This document shows positions 54,891 to 64,000 of a stretch of 64,000 nt of DNA, piece after piece. A program made the translations under genes and the position numbers. This stretch comes from an uncultured Bacteroidota bacterium (GTDB lineage Bacteria; Bacteroidota; Bacteroidia; Chitinophagales; Chitinophagaceae). Location of the stretch: the NCBI GenBank assembly GCA_903853805.1, contig CAINUN010000010.1:1-64000 (forward strand). The letters run 5' to 3'. Positions within the stretch are counted from its first letter, which is position 1, and every line of letters starts with the position of its first letter. The notes beneath the pieces are model-generated. The model ran no database searches and was not told the DNA's origin. It saw only the letters and a program-made list of their open reading frames with translations.

Positions 54891-57800
54891 ATGGCTATAA
54901 CACAAAAAAAGACCAGCACGGGTCGTGTGAACTTCGGTAAAATTCACGACGTAGCCAAAACGCCGGATTTGCTGGACATTCAATTAGGTTCTTTTAAAGA
55001 TTTTTTCCAGCTCGAAACCACGCCAGACAAACGCGATAATGAAGGTTTGTTCCGTGTGTTTCAGGAAAATTTTCCAATTACTGATACACGAAACATTTTC
55101 GTGCTTGAGTTTTTGGATTATTTTATTGACCCTCCAAGATATTCTATCGAAGAATGTATGGAGCGTGGGCTTACTTATTCAGTACCATTGAAAGCAAAGC
55201 TTAAGCTGAGCTGTAATGATGAAGAACATGTGGATTTCGAAACCATTGTTCAGGATGTATTCCTTGGAAATATTCCTTACATGACACCTCGTGGAACGTT
55301 TGTGATTAATGGTGCAGAACGTGTTGTCGTTTCACAGCTACACCGTTCTCCAGGCGTATTTTTTGGTCAAAGTGTTCACCCGAATGGTACCAAGATTTAC
55401 TCAGCTCGTGTGATTCCTTTCAAAGGAGCTTGGATGGAGTTTGCAACCGACATTAACAATGTAATGTACGCATACATTGATCGCAAGAAAAAATTCCCTG
55501 TTACTACTTTACTTCGTTCTATTGGTTATGAAACCGATAAAGATATTCTTGAGCTTTTCGGAATGGCTGATGAAGTAAAAGCAGATAAGAAAAACTTAGA
55601 AGCAAATATTGGTCGTCGTTTGGCTGCTAGAGTATTAAAAAGCTGGACAGAGGATTTCGTTGATGAAGATACTGGTGAAGTTGTTACAATTGAGCGTAAT
55701 GATATTGTTCTTGATCGAGATAATGTTTTGGATGAAGATAATGTAGCAATGATTTTGGAATTGGGATTAAAAACCATTTTCCTACAGAAAGAAGAAGTAA
55801 GTGGGGATTATTCCATTATCTACAATACCCTTAACAAAGATACTTCTAACTCAGAATTAGAAGCTGTTCAACACATCTACCGTCAATTACGTGGAAGTGA
55901 TGCACCTGATGATGAAACAGCTCGTGGTATTATCGACAAACTCTTCTTCTCCGACAAACGTTATGACCTAGGCGAAGTTGGACGTTACAAAATCAACCGC
56001 AAGCTTGGTTTGGATATGAGTAGTCATACCAAAGTGCTCACCAAAACCGATATAATTACTATCATTAAATACCTAGTTCGCTTAACTAATGGTAAGGCAG
56101 ATATTGATGATATTGACCACTTGAGCAATCGTCGTGTTCGTACCGTTGGTGAACAATTGTTTGCTCAATTTGGACTTGGACTTGCTCGTATGGCTCGTAC
56201 AATTCGCGAAAGAATGAATGTGCGAGACAATGAAGTCTTCACTCCAATTGATTTGATTAATGCAAGAACACTTTCTTCTGTTATCAATTCATTCTTTGGT
56301 ACATCACAGCTCTCACAGTTCCTAGACCAAACAAACCCACTTTCTGAAATCACTCACAAGCGTCGTATTTCGGCTCTAGGTCCCGGCGGTTTAAGCCGTG
56401 AACGTGCAGGTTTTGAGGTGCGTGATGTACACTATAGCCACTATGGTCGTTTATGTACTATTGAAACGCCAGAAGGACCTAATATTGGTTTGATCTCAAC
56501 TCTTTGTGTGCATGCCACAATTAATGAAATGGGTTTCATCGAAACACCTTATCGTAAAGTAAAAGATGGAAAGGTAGATTTGAAGCACTATACATATTTG
56601 AGTGCTGAAGAGGAAGATGAAGCAAAGATTGCACAGGCGAATGTTCCTTTGGATGATAAAGGGCATTTTATTGAAGAAAAGATAAAGAGTCGTCAAACAG
56701 GCGATTTCCCAATTCTTGATAGAGAAGAAGTAGAATACATGGACGTGGCTCCTAACCAGATTGTAGGTCTTTCAGCTTCACTTATTCCATTCTTAGAACA
56801 TGATGATGCCAACCGTGCATTGATGGGTTCAAACATGCAACGTCAAGCTGTTCCTTTGATTCGTCCTCAAGTGCCAATTGTTGGTACCGGTTTAGAAGGA
56901 AAAGCTGCACGTGATGCAAGAATTCAAATTCATGCAGACGGACCTGGTATTGTGGAATATGTTGATGCAAAAGAAATTCATGTACGTTACGACAGAAATG
57001 AAAAAGATCGTTTGGTATCTTTCGAAGACGACTTAAGGGTTTATAACCTTACAAAATATATCAAAACGAACCAAAGTACTAGCATTACTCTAAGACCAGC
57101 AGTCCGTCGTGGTCAACAAGTTAATACTGGCGACTTCCTCACTGAAGGTTATGCAACTCAAGCTGGCGAATTGGCATTAGGTCGTAATCTAAAAGTAGCT
57201 TTTATGCCTTGGAAAGGTTACAACTTCGAAGATGCAATTGTTATTAATGAAAAGGTAGCTCGCGAAGATTGGTTTACATCTGTGCATATTGATGAATATG
57301 AATTAGAGGTACGTGATACAAAATTAGGCGAAGAGGAATTGACTGCTGACATTCCTAATGTGTCGGAAGAAGCAACTAAAGACCTTGATGACAATGGTAT
57401 TATTCGCATAGGTGCTCATATTAAGGAAGGGGATATTCTAATTGGTAAAATCACACCCAAAGGAGAGACAGACCCAACTCCAGAAGAAAAACTACTTCGT
57501 GCTATCTTTGGTGATAAAGCTGGTGATGCAAAAGATGCATCTTTGAAAGCACCAAGCGGAGTTGAAGGAGTAGTTATTGATAAGAAACTTTTCCAACGCG
57601 CTAAGAAAGATAAAAACGCTAAAACCAAAGAAAAATCCCATCTCGAAAAAATTGATCAAGCACATGAAAAGAATGTGGAAGTGCTTAGAAACATGTTATA
57701 CGATAAGTTGCTAAGCTTATTGAAAGACAAGTCTTCTGCAGGCATTACAAATAATTTCGGTGAATTGATTTTGGCTAAGGGTGGCAAATTCAACAGTAAA

Positions 57801-58703
57801 ACACTTAGTTCAATTGACTATGATAATGTAAACCCTCTTGGTTGGACGGGCGAGTCAGAAATTGATGATCTAATCAACCAAATGTTGCATAATTTCAACA
57901 TTAAATCAAATGAAGAATTAGGTCGTTACAAGCGTGAAAAATTCAATCTTTCCATTGGTGATGAATTGCCAACAGGTGTATTGAAATTGGCTAAGGTTTA
58001 TCTTGCTGCTAAGCGTAAGTTAAAAGTAGGTGATAAGATGGCCGGTCGCCATGGAAATAAGGGTATTGTATCACGTATTGTTCGTGCAGAAGATATGCCT
58101 TTCTTAGAAGATGGAACGCCGGTAGATATTGTTTTAAATCCGCTTGGGGTACCTTCACGTATGAACCTCGGACAAATTTATGAAACAGTACTTGGTTGGG
58201 CTGGTGAAAAATTAGGCGTGAAATTCGCTACCCCAATTTTCGATGGAGCTTCTGTTGAGGAAATTGATGAATTGGTTAAAAAAGCAGGTTTGCCTGAGTT
58301 TGGTCATACATATCTATATGATGGTGAAACTGGTGAACGTTTTCACCAAAAAGCAACTGTAGGTATCATTTATATGATTAAACTGCATCATATGGTTGAT
58401 GATAAAATGCACGCACGTTCTATAGGACCATACTCACTTATTACTCAACAACCTTTGGGTGGAAAGGCTCAGTTTGGTGGTCAGCGTTTTGGTGAAATGG
58501 AAGTTTGGGCGCTTGAAGCTTATGGCGCAGCAAATATTCTCCAAGAATTGCTAACGCTTAAGTCTGATGACATTATTGGTCGCGCAAAAACTTATGAATC
58601 AATTGTGAAAGGAGACAATGTACCTCGTGCTGGTATTCCTGAGTCCTTCAACGTTTTGGTAAATGAGTTGCGAGGGTTAGGATTAGATTTAAAATTTGAA
58701 TAG
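54891..58703 (+). CDS. rpoB: DNA-directed RNA polymerase subunit beta
   Basis: RpoB is the second-largest catalytic-core subunit. The 1270-residue length fits Bacteroidota. The rifampicin region (about residues 469-520) reads [21 protein letters not shown] and [20 protein letters not shown], with the wild-type residues of sensitive bacteria. Other conserved blocks are [12 protein letters not shown] and [34 protein letters not shown] near the C-terminus. Unlike most bacteria, no rplL/rplJ precedes it; its upstream neighbour is the divergent SPFH gene. The rpoB-rpoC gap is 181 bp and holds a hairpin. Confidence 0.99.
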   Translation: MAITQKKTSTGRVNFGKIHDVAKTPDLLDIQLGSFKDFFQLETTPDKRDNEGLFRVFQENFPITDTRNIFVLEFLDYFIDPPRYSIEECMERGLTYSVPLKAKLKLSCNDEEHVDFETIVQDVFLGNIPYMTPRGTFVINGAERVVVSQLHRSPGVFFGQSVHPNGTKIYSARVIPFKGAWMEFATDINNVMYAYIDRKKKFPVTTLLRSIGYETDKDILELFGMADEVKADKKNLEANIGRRLAARVLKSWTEDFVDEDTGEVVTIERNDIVLDRDNVLDEDNVAMILELGLKTIFLQKEEVSGDYSIIYNTLNKDTSNSELEAVQHIYRQLRGSDAPDDETARGIIDKLFFSDKRYDLGEVGRYKINRKLGLDMSSHTKVLTKTDIITIIKYLVRLTNGKADIDDIDHLSNRRVRTVGEQLFAQFGLGLARMARTIRERMNVRDNEVFTPIDLINARTLSSVINSFFGTSQLSQFLDQTNPLSEITHKRRISALGPGGLSRERAGFEVRDVHYSHYGRLCTIETPEGPNIGLISTLCVHATINEMGFIETPYRKVKDGKVDLKHYTYLSAEEEDEAKIAQANVPLDDKGHFIEEKIKSRQTGDFPILDREEVEYMDVAPNQIVGLSASLIPFLEHDDANRALMGSNMQRQAVPLIRPQVPIVGTGLEGKAARDARIQIHADGPGIVEYVDAKEIHVRYDRNEKDRLVSFEDDLRVYNLTKYIKTNQSTSITLRPAVRRGQQVNTGDFLTEGYATQAGELALGRNLKVAFMPWKGYNFEDAIVINEKVAREDWFTSVHIDEYELEVRDTKLGEEELTADIPNVSEEATKDLDDNGIIRIGAHIKEGDILIGKITPKGETDPTPEEKLLRAIFGDKAGDAKDASLKAPSGVEGVVIDKKLFQRAKKDKNAKTKEKSHLEKIDQAHEKNVEVLRNMLYDKLLSLLKDKSSAGITNNFGELILAKGGKFNSKTLSSIDYDNVNPLGWTGESEIDDLINQMLHNFNIKSNEELGRYKREKFNLSIGDELPTGVLKLAKVYLAAKRKLKVGDKMAGRHGNKGIVSRIVRAEDMPFLEDGTPVDIVLNPLGVPSRMNLGQIYETVLGWAGEKLGVKFATPIFDGASVEEIDELVKKAGLPEFGHTYLYDGETGERFHQKATVGIIYMIKLHHMVDDKMHARSIGPYSLITQQPLGGKAQFGGQRFGEMEVWALEAYGAANILQELLTLKSDDIIGRAKTYESIVKGDNVPRAGIPESFNVLVNELRGLGLDLKFE

Positions 58704-58723
58704 TTAATTCAATTTGAAACAGG

Positions 58724-58755
58724 GTAGAGAGTTAAAATGATATTTTACTCTCTAC
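58724..58755 (+). other. hairpin between rpoB and rpoC
   Basis: Bases 58724-58738 pair with 58742-58755 (one bulged T) in a stem of about 14 bp, loop of 3. No T-run follows, so partial termination or RNA processing is possible. Confidence 0.55.
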
Positions 58756-58884
58756 TAACTTAAAATATAAATCATTTTTTCGAAAAAATTAAAATATTGA
58801 AAGTTTTAAATGAAAGTCATTAATTAGTTATAAATTATTTTTGACTACTTATTTTCAAACTTCAACTTAATACTTCAAAAAGGT

Positions 58885-61800
58885 ATGGCAATTAAAAAAG
58901 AAAATCGTCCGAAACCAGGATTTAGTAAGATAACAATCAGTTTAGCATCTCCAGATGCTATACTTGATCGTTCGTATGGCGAGGTATTAAAACCTGAAAC
59001 CATTAACTATCGTACTTACAAACCTGAACGTGACGGATTGTTTTGTGAAAAAATATTTGGTCCTGTAAAGGATTATGAGTGCTACTGCGGGAAGTACAAG
59101 CGTATTCGTTATAAAGGAATTGTTTGTGACCGTTGTGGTGTTGAAGTAACAGAAAAGAAAGTGCGTCGTGAGCGTATGGGACATATTAAGTTAGTAGTTC
59201 CTATTGTTCATATTTGGTATTTCAAGTCTCTTCCTAATAAAATAGGTTACATGCTTGGTGTAAGTTCCAAAAAATTGGAGAGCATTGTTTATTATGAACG
59301 TTATGTGGTAGTAAATGGTGGTGAGGCAGAGGAAATGATTCGTCAAAAACTCAATCTTCGTGACTCAGAAGAAACTAATCTTCAATTAATTTCAGAAGAT
59401 GAGTATTTGGATATTTTGGAAAGCCTTCCAAAGGAAAATCAATACTTATCAGATGATGATCCCAACAAATTCATTGCTAAAATGGGTGCAGATGCGGTTC
59501 ATTCTTTACTAAGTCGCATTAATTTAGACCAGCTTTCCTACGATTTACGCAATGCTGCAGCAACTGAAACTTCTCAGCAACGTAAACAAGAAGCATTAAA
59601 GCGTTTGAGTGTAGTTGAGGCATTCCGTGATGCTAACACTAGAGTAGAAAATCGTATGGAGTGGATGGTAATGCAATACCTTCCAGTAATTCCACCAGAA
59701 TTAAGACCATTAGTTCCATTAGATGGTGGTCGTTTTGCTTCATCAGATTTGAATGATCTTTATCGTCGTGTAATTATCCGTAACAACCGTTTAAAGCGTT
59801 TGTTGGAAATTAAAGCACCTGAAGTTATCCTTCGTAACGAAAAGCGTATGCTTCAAGAAGCGGTGGATTCTTTATTCGATAATTCTCGGAAATCAAATGC
59901 CGTAAAAGCGGAAGGTGGTCGTGCTTTGAAATCTCTTTCCGATGTTTTGAAAGGAAAACAAGGTCGTTTCCGTCAAAACCTTTTAGGTAAGCGTGTTGAC
60001 TACTCTGGTCGTTCGGTAATTGTAGTAGGACCTGAATTGAAGTTGCATGAGTGCGGACTTCCAAAAGATATGGCTGCTGAATTATTCAAGCCATTTATCA
60101 TTCGCAAACTCATTGAAAGAGGTATTGTAAAAACAGTTAAGAGCGCTAAGAAACTCGTTGAGAAAAAAGAAAGCGTTGTTTGGGATATTCTTGAAAATGT
60201 ATTGAAAGGGCATCCAATCATGTTGAACCGTGCTCCAACGCTTCACCGTTTATCAATTCAGGCTTTCCAACCTAAATTGATTGAAGGAAAAGCGATTCAA
60301 TTGCACCCACTTGTTTGTTCTGCCTTCAATGCCGATTTCGATGGTGACCAAATGGCGGTTCACGTTCCGTTGAGCAATGCTGCAATTTTGGAAGCACAAT
60401 TGCTAATGCTTGCTTCTCATAATATTTTGAATCCTCAAAATGGTACCCCTATTACCCTTCCTTCTCAGGACATGGTATTGGGTCTCTATTATATATCAAA
60501 AGGAAAGAAGACTACTGAAACTGAAATTGTCAAAGGAGAAGGTATGACTTTTTACAGCCCCGATGAAGTAATTATTGCCCACAATGAAGGTCGTGTTGAC
60601 CTTCATGCATGGATAAGAGTGAAAGTAGATGTTCGTCAAGAAGATGGTTCTATTAAAAATCAATTATTAGAAACTACTGTTGGCCGTGTTCTCTTCAATC
60701 AATTTGTTCCTAAAGAAAACGGTTATGTAAATGCATTGTTGACTAAGAAATCACTTCGTGAAATCATTGGCAACATTTTAATTACAGCAGGTATTCCTAA
60801 AACCGTTCAATTCTTAGATGATATTAAAACCCTTGGATTCCGTACAGCCTTCCGTGGTGGTTTGTCTTTCTCTATCAATGATTTGAAAATTCCAGAAATC
60901 AAAGAAGAGTTAGTAAATAATGCACAAGCTGAAGTGGATGAAGTTTGGGATAACTATAACATGGGTTTAATTACCAATAATGAACGTTATAATCAAATTA
61001 TTGACATTTGGAGTCGCGTAGATACTCGTGTGACAGAAACATTAATTCGTGAAATGGCAAACGATAAACAAGGGTTCAACTCTGTTTACATGATGCTTGA
61101 TTCTGGAGCTCGTGGTTCAAAACAACAAGTAAAACAGTTGGCAGGTTTGAGAGGTTTGATGGCTAAACCACGTCGTAGTGGTTCTTCTGGTTCAGAAATT
61201 ATTGAGAATCCAATCCTTTCCAATTTTAAAACAGGTCTTTCAGTTCTTGAATACTTTATCTCTACTCACGGTGCTCGTAAAGGTCTAGCAGATACGGCTC
61301 TTAAAACAGCAGATGCTGGTTACCTTACTCGTAGATTAGTAGATGTTGCTCAAGATGTTGTTATTAATGAAGCAGATTGTGGAACCCTACGTGGTATTGC
61401 AACTTCTGCTTTGAAAGACAACGAAGAAGTAGTAGAACCATTACTTGATCGTATTGTTGGTAGAACTTCATTGCACAATGTTTTTGATCCATTGAATGAA
61501 GATAAACTAATAGTAGGTGCAGGTGAAGCTATTACTGAAGAAATTGCTCAAGCAATTGAAGATAGTGGCGTAGAAGTAGTGGAAATTCGTTCAGTATTGA
61601 CATGCGAAGCACGTCGTGGAGTTTGTTCTAAGTGCTATGGTAAAAATTTAGCTACAGGTTACATGACTCAGAAAGGAGATGCAGTTGGTATTATTGCTGC
61701 ACAATCAATTGGTGAGCCAGGTACACAGTTGACACTTCGTACTTTCCACGTGGGTGGTGTTGCTGGTTCCTCTGCAATTGATTCACACTTAGTTGCAAAA

Positions 61801-63210
61801 TTTGATGGTACTGTCCTGTTTGATGGATTGCGTACTACTGAATTTGTTGATAGCGAAGGTGAAAAACAAAAAGTGGTAATAGGTCGTACAGGTGAAGTTA
61901 GAATTGTGGATGTATCTCATGATCGTTTATTAATTACCAACAACATTCCTTACGGTTCTAACTTGAAAGTGAAAGATGGACAGAAAGTTACTAAAGGAGA
62001 TATTCTTTGTACTTGGGATCCGTTCAATGCTGTGATTATTTCAGAAGTTTCTGGTAATGTTATGTTTGATAACATTATTGATGGTATCACTTTCCGTGAA
62101 GAAGCAGATGAGCAAACTGGTCACCGCGAAAAAGTGGTTATTGAATCAAAAGATAAAACCAAGATTCCGAGCCTTTTAGTAAACGGTAAAGAGAACAAAA
62201 CATACAACTTGCCTGTAGGTTCTCATATTGTTGTAGAATCTGGTGAAACAGTACACAATGGTCAAGTTTTGGTGAAAATACCGCGTGTTATGGGACGTTC
62301 TCGAGACATTACTGGAGGTTTACCTCGAGTAACTGAATTGTTTGAAGCACGTAACCCAAGTAACCCAGCTGTAGTAGCAGAAGTTGATGGGGTAGTAACA
62401 TTTGGTAGTATTAAACGAGGTAATCGTGAGATAGTTGTAGAAAGCCGTGAAGGATTAATGAAGAAATACCTTGTACCTTTAACTCGTCACATCATGGTTC
62501 AAGATGGTGACTTCGTAAAAGCCGGTACTGCACTTTCTGACGGAGCTATTACACCAAACGACATACTTTCAATAAAAGGACCATTTGCTGTTCAAGAATA
62601 TTTAGTAAATGAAATTCAGGAAGTTTATCGTTTACAAGGTGTAAAAATCAACGACAAACATATTGAAGTAATTGTTCGTCAAATGATGCGTAAAGTAAAT
62701 ATTGTTGATCCAGGAGATACTAAATTCCTAGAAGACGATACTGCTGATAAGTTTGAACTCATTGAAGAAAATGACTGGATTTATGATAAAAAGGTGATCA
62801 TGGAAGCTGGTGATTCTGAAAATCTTCATCCTGGACAAATTGTTACACTTCGCGAGATTCGTGAAGATAACAGTGCCCTTCGTCGTGCTGATAAAAAACT
62901 GGTTGAATACCGTGATGCTCAACCTGCAACTTCAACTCCTATTTTACATGGTATTACCAAATCTTCACTTGGTACACAAAGTTGGATTTCTGCTGCTTCT
63001 TTCCAAGAAACAACCAAAGTGCTATCAACTGCTGCTATCACTGGTAAATCTGATTATTTGATGGGCTTGAAAGAAAATGTAATTACAGGAAATCTAATTC
63101 CTGCTGGTACAGGTTCTCGCGATTTTGATGATATTGTTGTTGGTTCAAAATCAGAGTTTGAATTGCTGATGGCTAATAAAGACGTTCTACAATTTGATGA
63201 AGAAGAGTAG
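58885..63210 (+). CDS. rpoC: DNA-directed RNA polymerase subunit beta'
   Basis: RpoC holds the catalytic Mg2+. The 1441-residue protein has the N-terminal zinc motif [20 protein letters not shown] (about residues 66-85), the active-site loop [12 protein letters not shown] with D484, D486 and D488, the second zinc cluster [15 protein letters not shown] (about 910-925), and the trigger-loop region near [13 protein letters not shown]. The beta'-specific insertion typical of Bacteroidota lies in the C-terminal half. It probably shares a transcript with rpoB; a terminator follows at 63234-63263. Confidence 0.99.
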   Translation: MAIKKENRPKPGFSKITISLASPDAILDRSYGEVLKPETINYRTYKPERDGLFCEKIFGPVKDYECYCGKYKRIRYKGIVCDRCGVEVTEKKVRRERMGHIKLVVPIVHIWYFKSLPNKIGYMLGVSSKKLESIVYYERYVVVNGGEAEEMIRQKLNLRDSEETNLQLISEDEYLDILESLPKENQYLSDDDPNKFIAKMGADAVHSLLSRINLDQLSYDLRNAAATETSQQRKQEALKRLSVVEAFRDANTRVENRMEWMVMQYLPVIPPELRPLVPLDGGRFASSDLNDLYRRVIIRNNRLKRLLEIKAPEVILRNEKRMLQEAVDSLFDNSRKSNAVKAEGGRALKSLSDVLKGKQGRFRQNLLGKRVDYSGRSVIVVGPELKLHECGLPKDMAAELFKPFIIRKLIERGIVKTVKSAKKLVEKKESVVWDILENVLKGHPIMLNRAPTLHRLSIQAFQPKLIEGKAIQLHPLVCSAFNADFDGDQMAVHVPLSNAAILEAQLLMLASHNILNPQNGTPITLPSQDMVLGLYYISKGKKTTETEIVKGEGMTFYSPDEVIIAHNEGRVDLHAWIRVKVDVRQEDGSIKNQLLETTVGRVLFNQFVPKENGYVNALLTKKSLREIIGNILITAGIPKTVQFLDDIKTLGFRTAFRGGLSFSINDLKIPEIKEELVNNAQAEVDEVWDNYNMGLITNNERYNQIIDIWSRVDTRVTETLIREMANDKQGFNSVYMMLDSGARGSKQQVKQLAGLRGLMAKPRRSGSSGSEIIENPILSNFKTGLSVLEYFISTHGARKGLADTALKTADAGYLTRRLVDVAQDVVINEADCGTLRGIATSALKDNEEVVEPLLDRIVGRTSLHNVFDPLNEDKLIVGAGEAITEEIAQAIEDSGVEVVEIRSVLTCEARRGVCSKCYGKNLATGYMTQKGDAVGIIAAQSIGEPGTQLTLRTFHVGGVAGSSAIDSHLVAKFDGTVLFDGLRTTEFVDSEGEKQKVVIGRTGEVRIVDVSHDRLLITNNIPYGSNLKVKDGQKVTKGDILCTWDPFNAVIISEVSGNVMFDNIIDGITFREEADEQTGHREKVVIESKDKTKIPSLLVNGKENKTYNLPVGSHIVVESGETVHNGQVLVKIPRVMGRSRDITGGLPRVTELFEARNPSNPAVVAEVDGVVTFGSIKRGNREIVVESREGLMKKYLVPLTRHIMVQDGDFVKAGTALSDGAITPNDILSIKGPFAVQEYLVNEIQEVYRLQGVKINDKHIEVIVRQMMRKVNIVDPGDTKFLEDDTADKFELIEENDWIYDKKVIMEAGDSENLHPGQIVTLREIREDNSALRRADKKLVEYRDAQPATSTPILHGITKSSLGTQSWISAASFQETTKVLSTAAITGKSDYLMGLKENVITGNLIPAGTGSRDFDDIVVGSKSEFELLMANKDVLQFDEEE

Positions 63211-63233
63211 CCTTTTTTCAAAAGTTTTATATG

Positions 63234-63263
63234 AAAAGCCGTTCCTAATTTAGGGCGGCTTTT
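63234..63263 (+). terminator. intrinsic terminator of rpoBC
   Basis: AAAAGCCG (63234-63241) pairs with CGGCTTTT (63256-63263); the loop ends CCTAA/TTAGG can extend the stem, and a T8 run follows. Confidence 0.88.
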
Positions 63264-63374
63264 TTTTAATATTCTTGATATAATTTAGGTAACGTTTAAT
63301 TATTATGGGTTCAGGATTAATAATGAAATAGAATTCTTCTAAGTGCTTATTTCGTATAAAAAACCTAATGAGGT

Positions 63375-63382
63375 TATATTCG
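63375..63382 (+). promoter_or_regulatory. possible -7 box for ABC exporter gene
   Basis: TATATTCG differs from TAnnTTTG at one base and is 11 bp before the ATG at 63394, implying a leader of only a few bases. Confidence 0.4.
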
Positions 63383-63393
63383 CAAACTATTCT

Positions 63394-64000
63394 ATGAAAT
63401 TACTACTTCACTATCTTAGTCGCTATAAACTACTCATTTTTATTACCTTGATGCTTGCAGGCGTTAATCAAATTTTTTCTTTGTTTGATCCTTACATTGT
63501 TGGGCATTTTCTTATTGATCCATATGCTAAGAAAGTTGAATTATTTAGAACTCAAGGTTTGAAGTCTGATTATTTTTCAGGTGTATTAACAGCTTTAGCA
63601 ATGTTAGTTGGAACAGCAATGGTTTCACGAATTGCAAAAGCATTTCAGGATTATACAACCAATGTAGTGATACAAAAATTTGGCGCAAGAATTTATACAG
63701 ATGGTTTACAACATGCCATGCGATTACCATATCAAGATTTTGAAGACCAACGTAGTGGCGAAACACTTTCTATTCTGCAAAAAGTGAGAGCCGATTGTGA
63801 AAAGTTTATCATGAATTTTGTGAACGTTTTATTTATCACAGGTGTAGGTATTGTGTTTGTAATGATTTATGCGTTTTCAATTCATTACCTTTTGCCAGTA
63901 GTTTTTTTGGGAGGCGCAATATTGTTGAGTGTATTAACAAGTTTATTGAGTAGGAAAATAAAAGTCATTCAAAAAAACATTGTTAATGAAACCAATGCGC
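63394..64000 (+). CDS. ABC exporter, N-terminal part (cut by window end)
   Basis: The frame from ATG 63394 is open to the end of the window (202 codons). The visible part is the first membrane domain of a type I ABC exporter: MKLLLHYLSRYKLLIFITLMLAGVNQIFSLFDPYIVG with helix 1, a loop, helices 2-4, and the coupling segment DFEDQRSGETLSILQKVR (about residues 115-132). The nucleotide-binding domain would lie beyond the edge. The substrate is unknown. Confidence 0.85.
   Translation, partial: MKLLLHYLSRYKLLIFITLMLAGVNQIFSLFDPYIVGHFLIDPYAKKVELFRTQGLKSDYFSGVLTALAMLVGTAMVSRIAKAFQDYTTNVVIQKFGARIYTDGLQHAMRLPYQDFEDQRSGETLSILQKVRADCEKFIMNFVNVLFITGVGIVFVMIYAFSIHYLLPVVFLGGAILLSVLTSLLSRKIKVIQKNIVNETNA

Overview
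The window is a piece of an AT-rich Bacteroidota chromosome, most like the Chitinophagales/Sphingobacteriia side of the phylum; that placement is by gene content and memory of families, not by a tree. Supporting signs are promoter -7 boxes of the form TAnnTTTG, absence of clear Shine-Dalgarno sites, several secreted proteins with type IX secretion (T9SS) C-terminal domains, a TonB-dependent receptor with a carboxypeptidase-like N-terminal domain, DUF5683, DUF4476 and DUF2027-Smr proteins, and housekeeping genes of Bacteroidota type (gyrA, hscB, tsaD, sucD, kdsB, panB, rpoB, rpoC).

Layout. 1-6.6 kb: a 63-bp tandem repeat cut by the window edge, an unknown small gene, gyrA, tRNA-Leu(CAA), hscB, a saccharopine/alanine-dehydrogenase-like gene and tRNA-Leu(GAG). 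6.6-16 kb: a secreted two-unit M16 peptidase, tRNA-Ser(GGA), a TatD/polysaccharide deacetylase pair, a bacilliredoxin, a T9SS cargo protein, a penicillin-binding-fold serine hydrolase and tryptophan 2,3-dioxygenase. 16-29 kb: a large GEVED/CHU_C surface protein, trmN6-tsaD, a hemerythrin-like protein overlapping a CcoI-type copper ATPase, a DEAD-box helicase, sucD, an 83-bp-period repeat array, an orphan MlaF-like ATPase and a DUF4476 protein. 29-42 kb: cold-shock protein, lytic transglycosylase, CDF transporter, TonB receptor, secreted alpha/beta hydrolase-like protein, CNNM/CorC protein, DUF2027-Smr, rdgB, fdhD and biotin carboxylase. 42-46.5 kb: an accessory-looking stretch with a truncated gene, a T9SS protein, a compositionally odd C-rich gene and three repeat arrays. 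46.5-54.5 kb: KdsC-like HAD phosphatase plus kdsB (Kdo synthesis), a secreted S9 peptidase, an HMG-CoA lyase-panB-yggS run, a LiaF-like membrane protein and an SPFH protein. 54.5-64 kb: rpoB and rpoC without the usual ribosomal-protein genes upstream, then the start of an ABC exporter.

Most genes are solitary or in runs of two or three, separated by clear intrinsic terminators, many bidirectional between convergent genes. Several -7 boxes sit so close to the start codon that the mRNAs are probably leaderless or nearly so.

The most unusual feature is a set of four intergenic arrays (1-201, 26881-27086, 42476-42590, 46105-46483). They share no sequence but all have a basic period of about 20-21 bp or small multiples of it (41/42, 62, 63). 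The last has about 19 consecutive units whose anchor recurs every 20 or 21 bp. I cannot assign them to a described repeat class.
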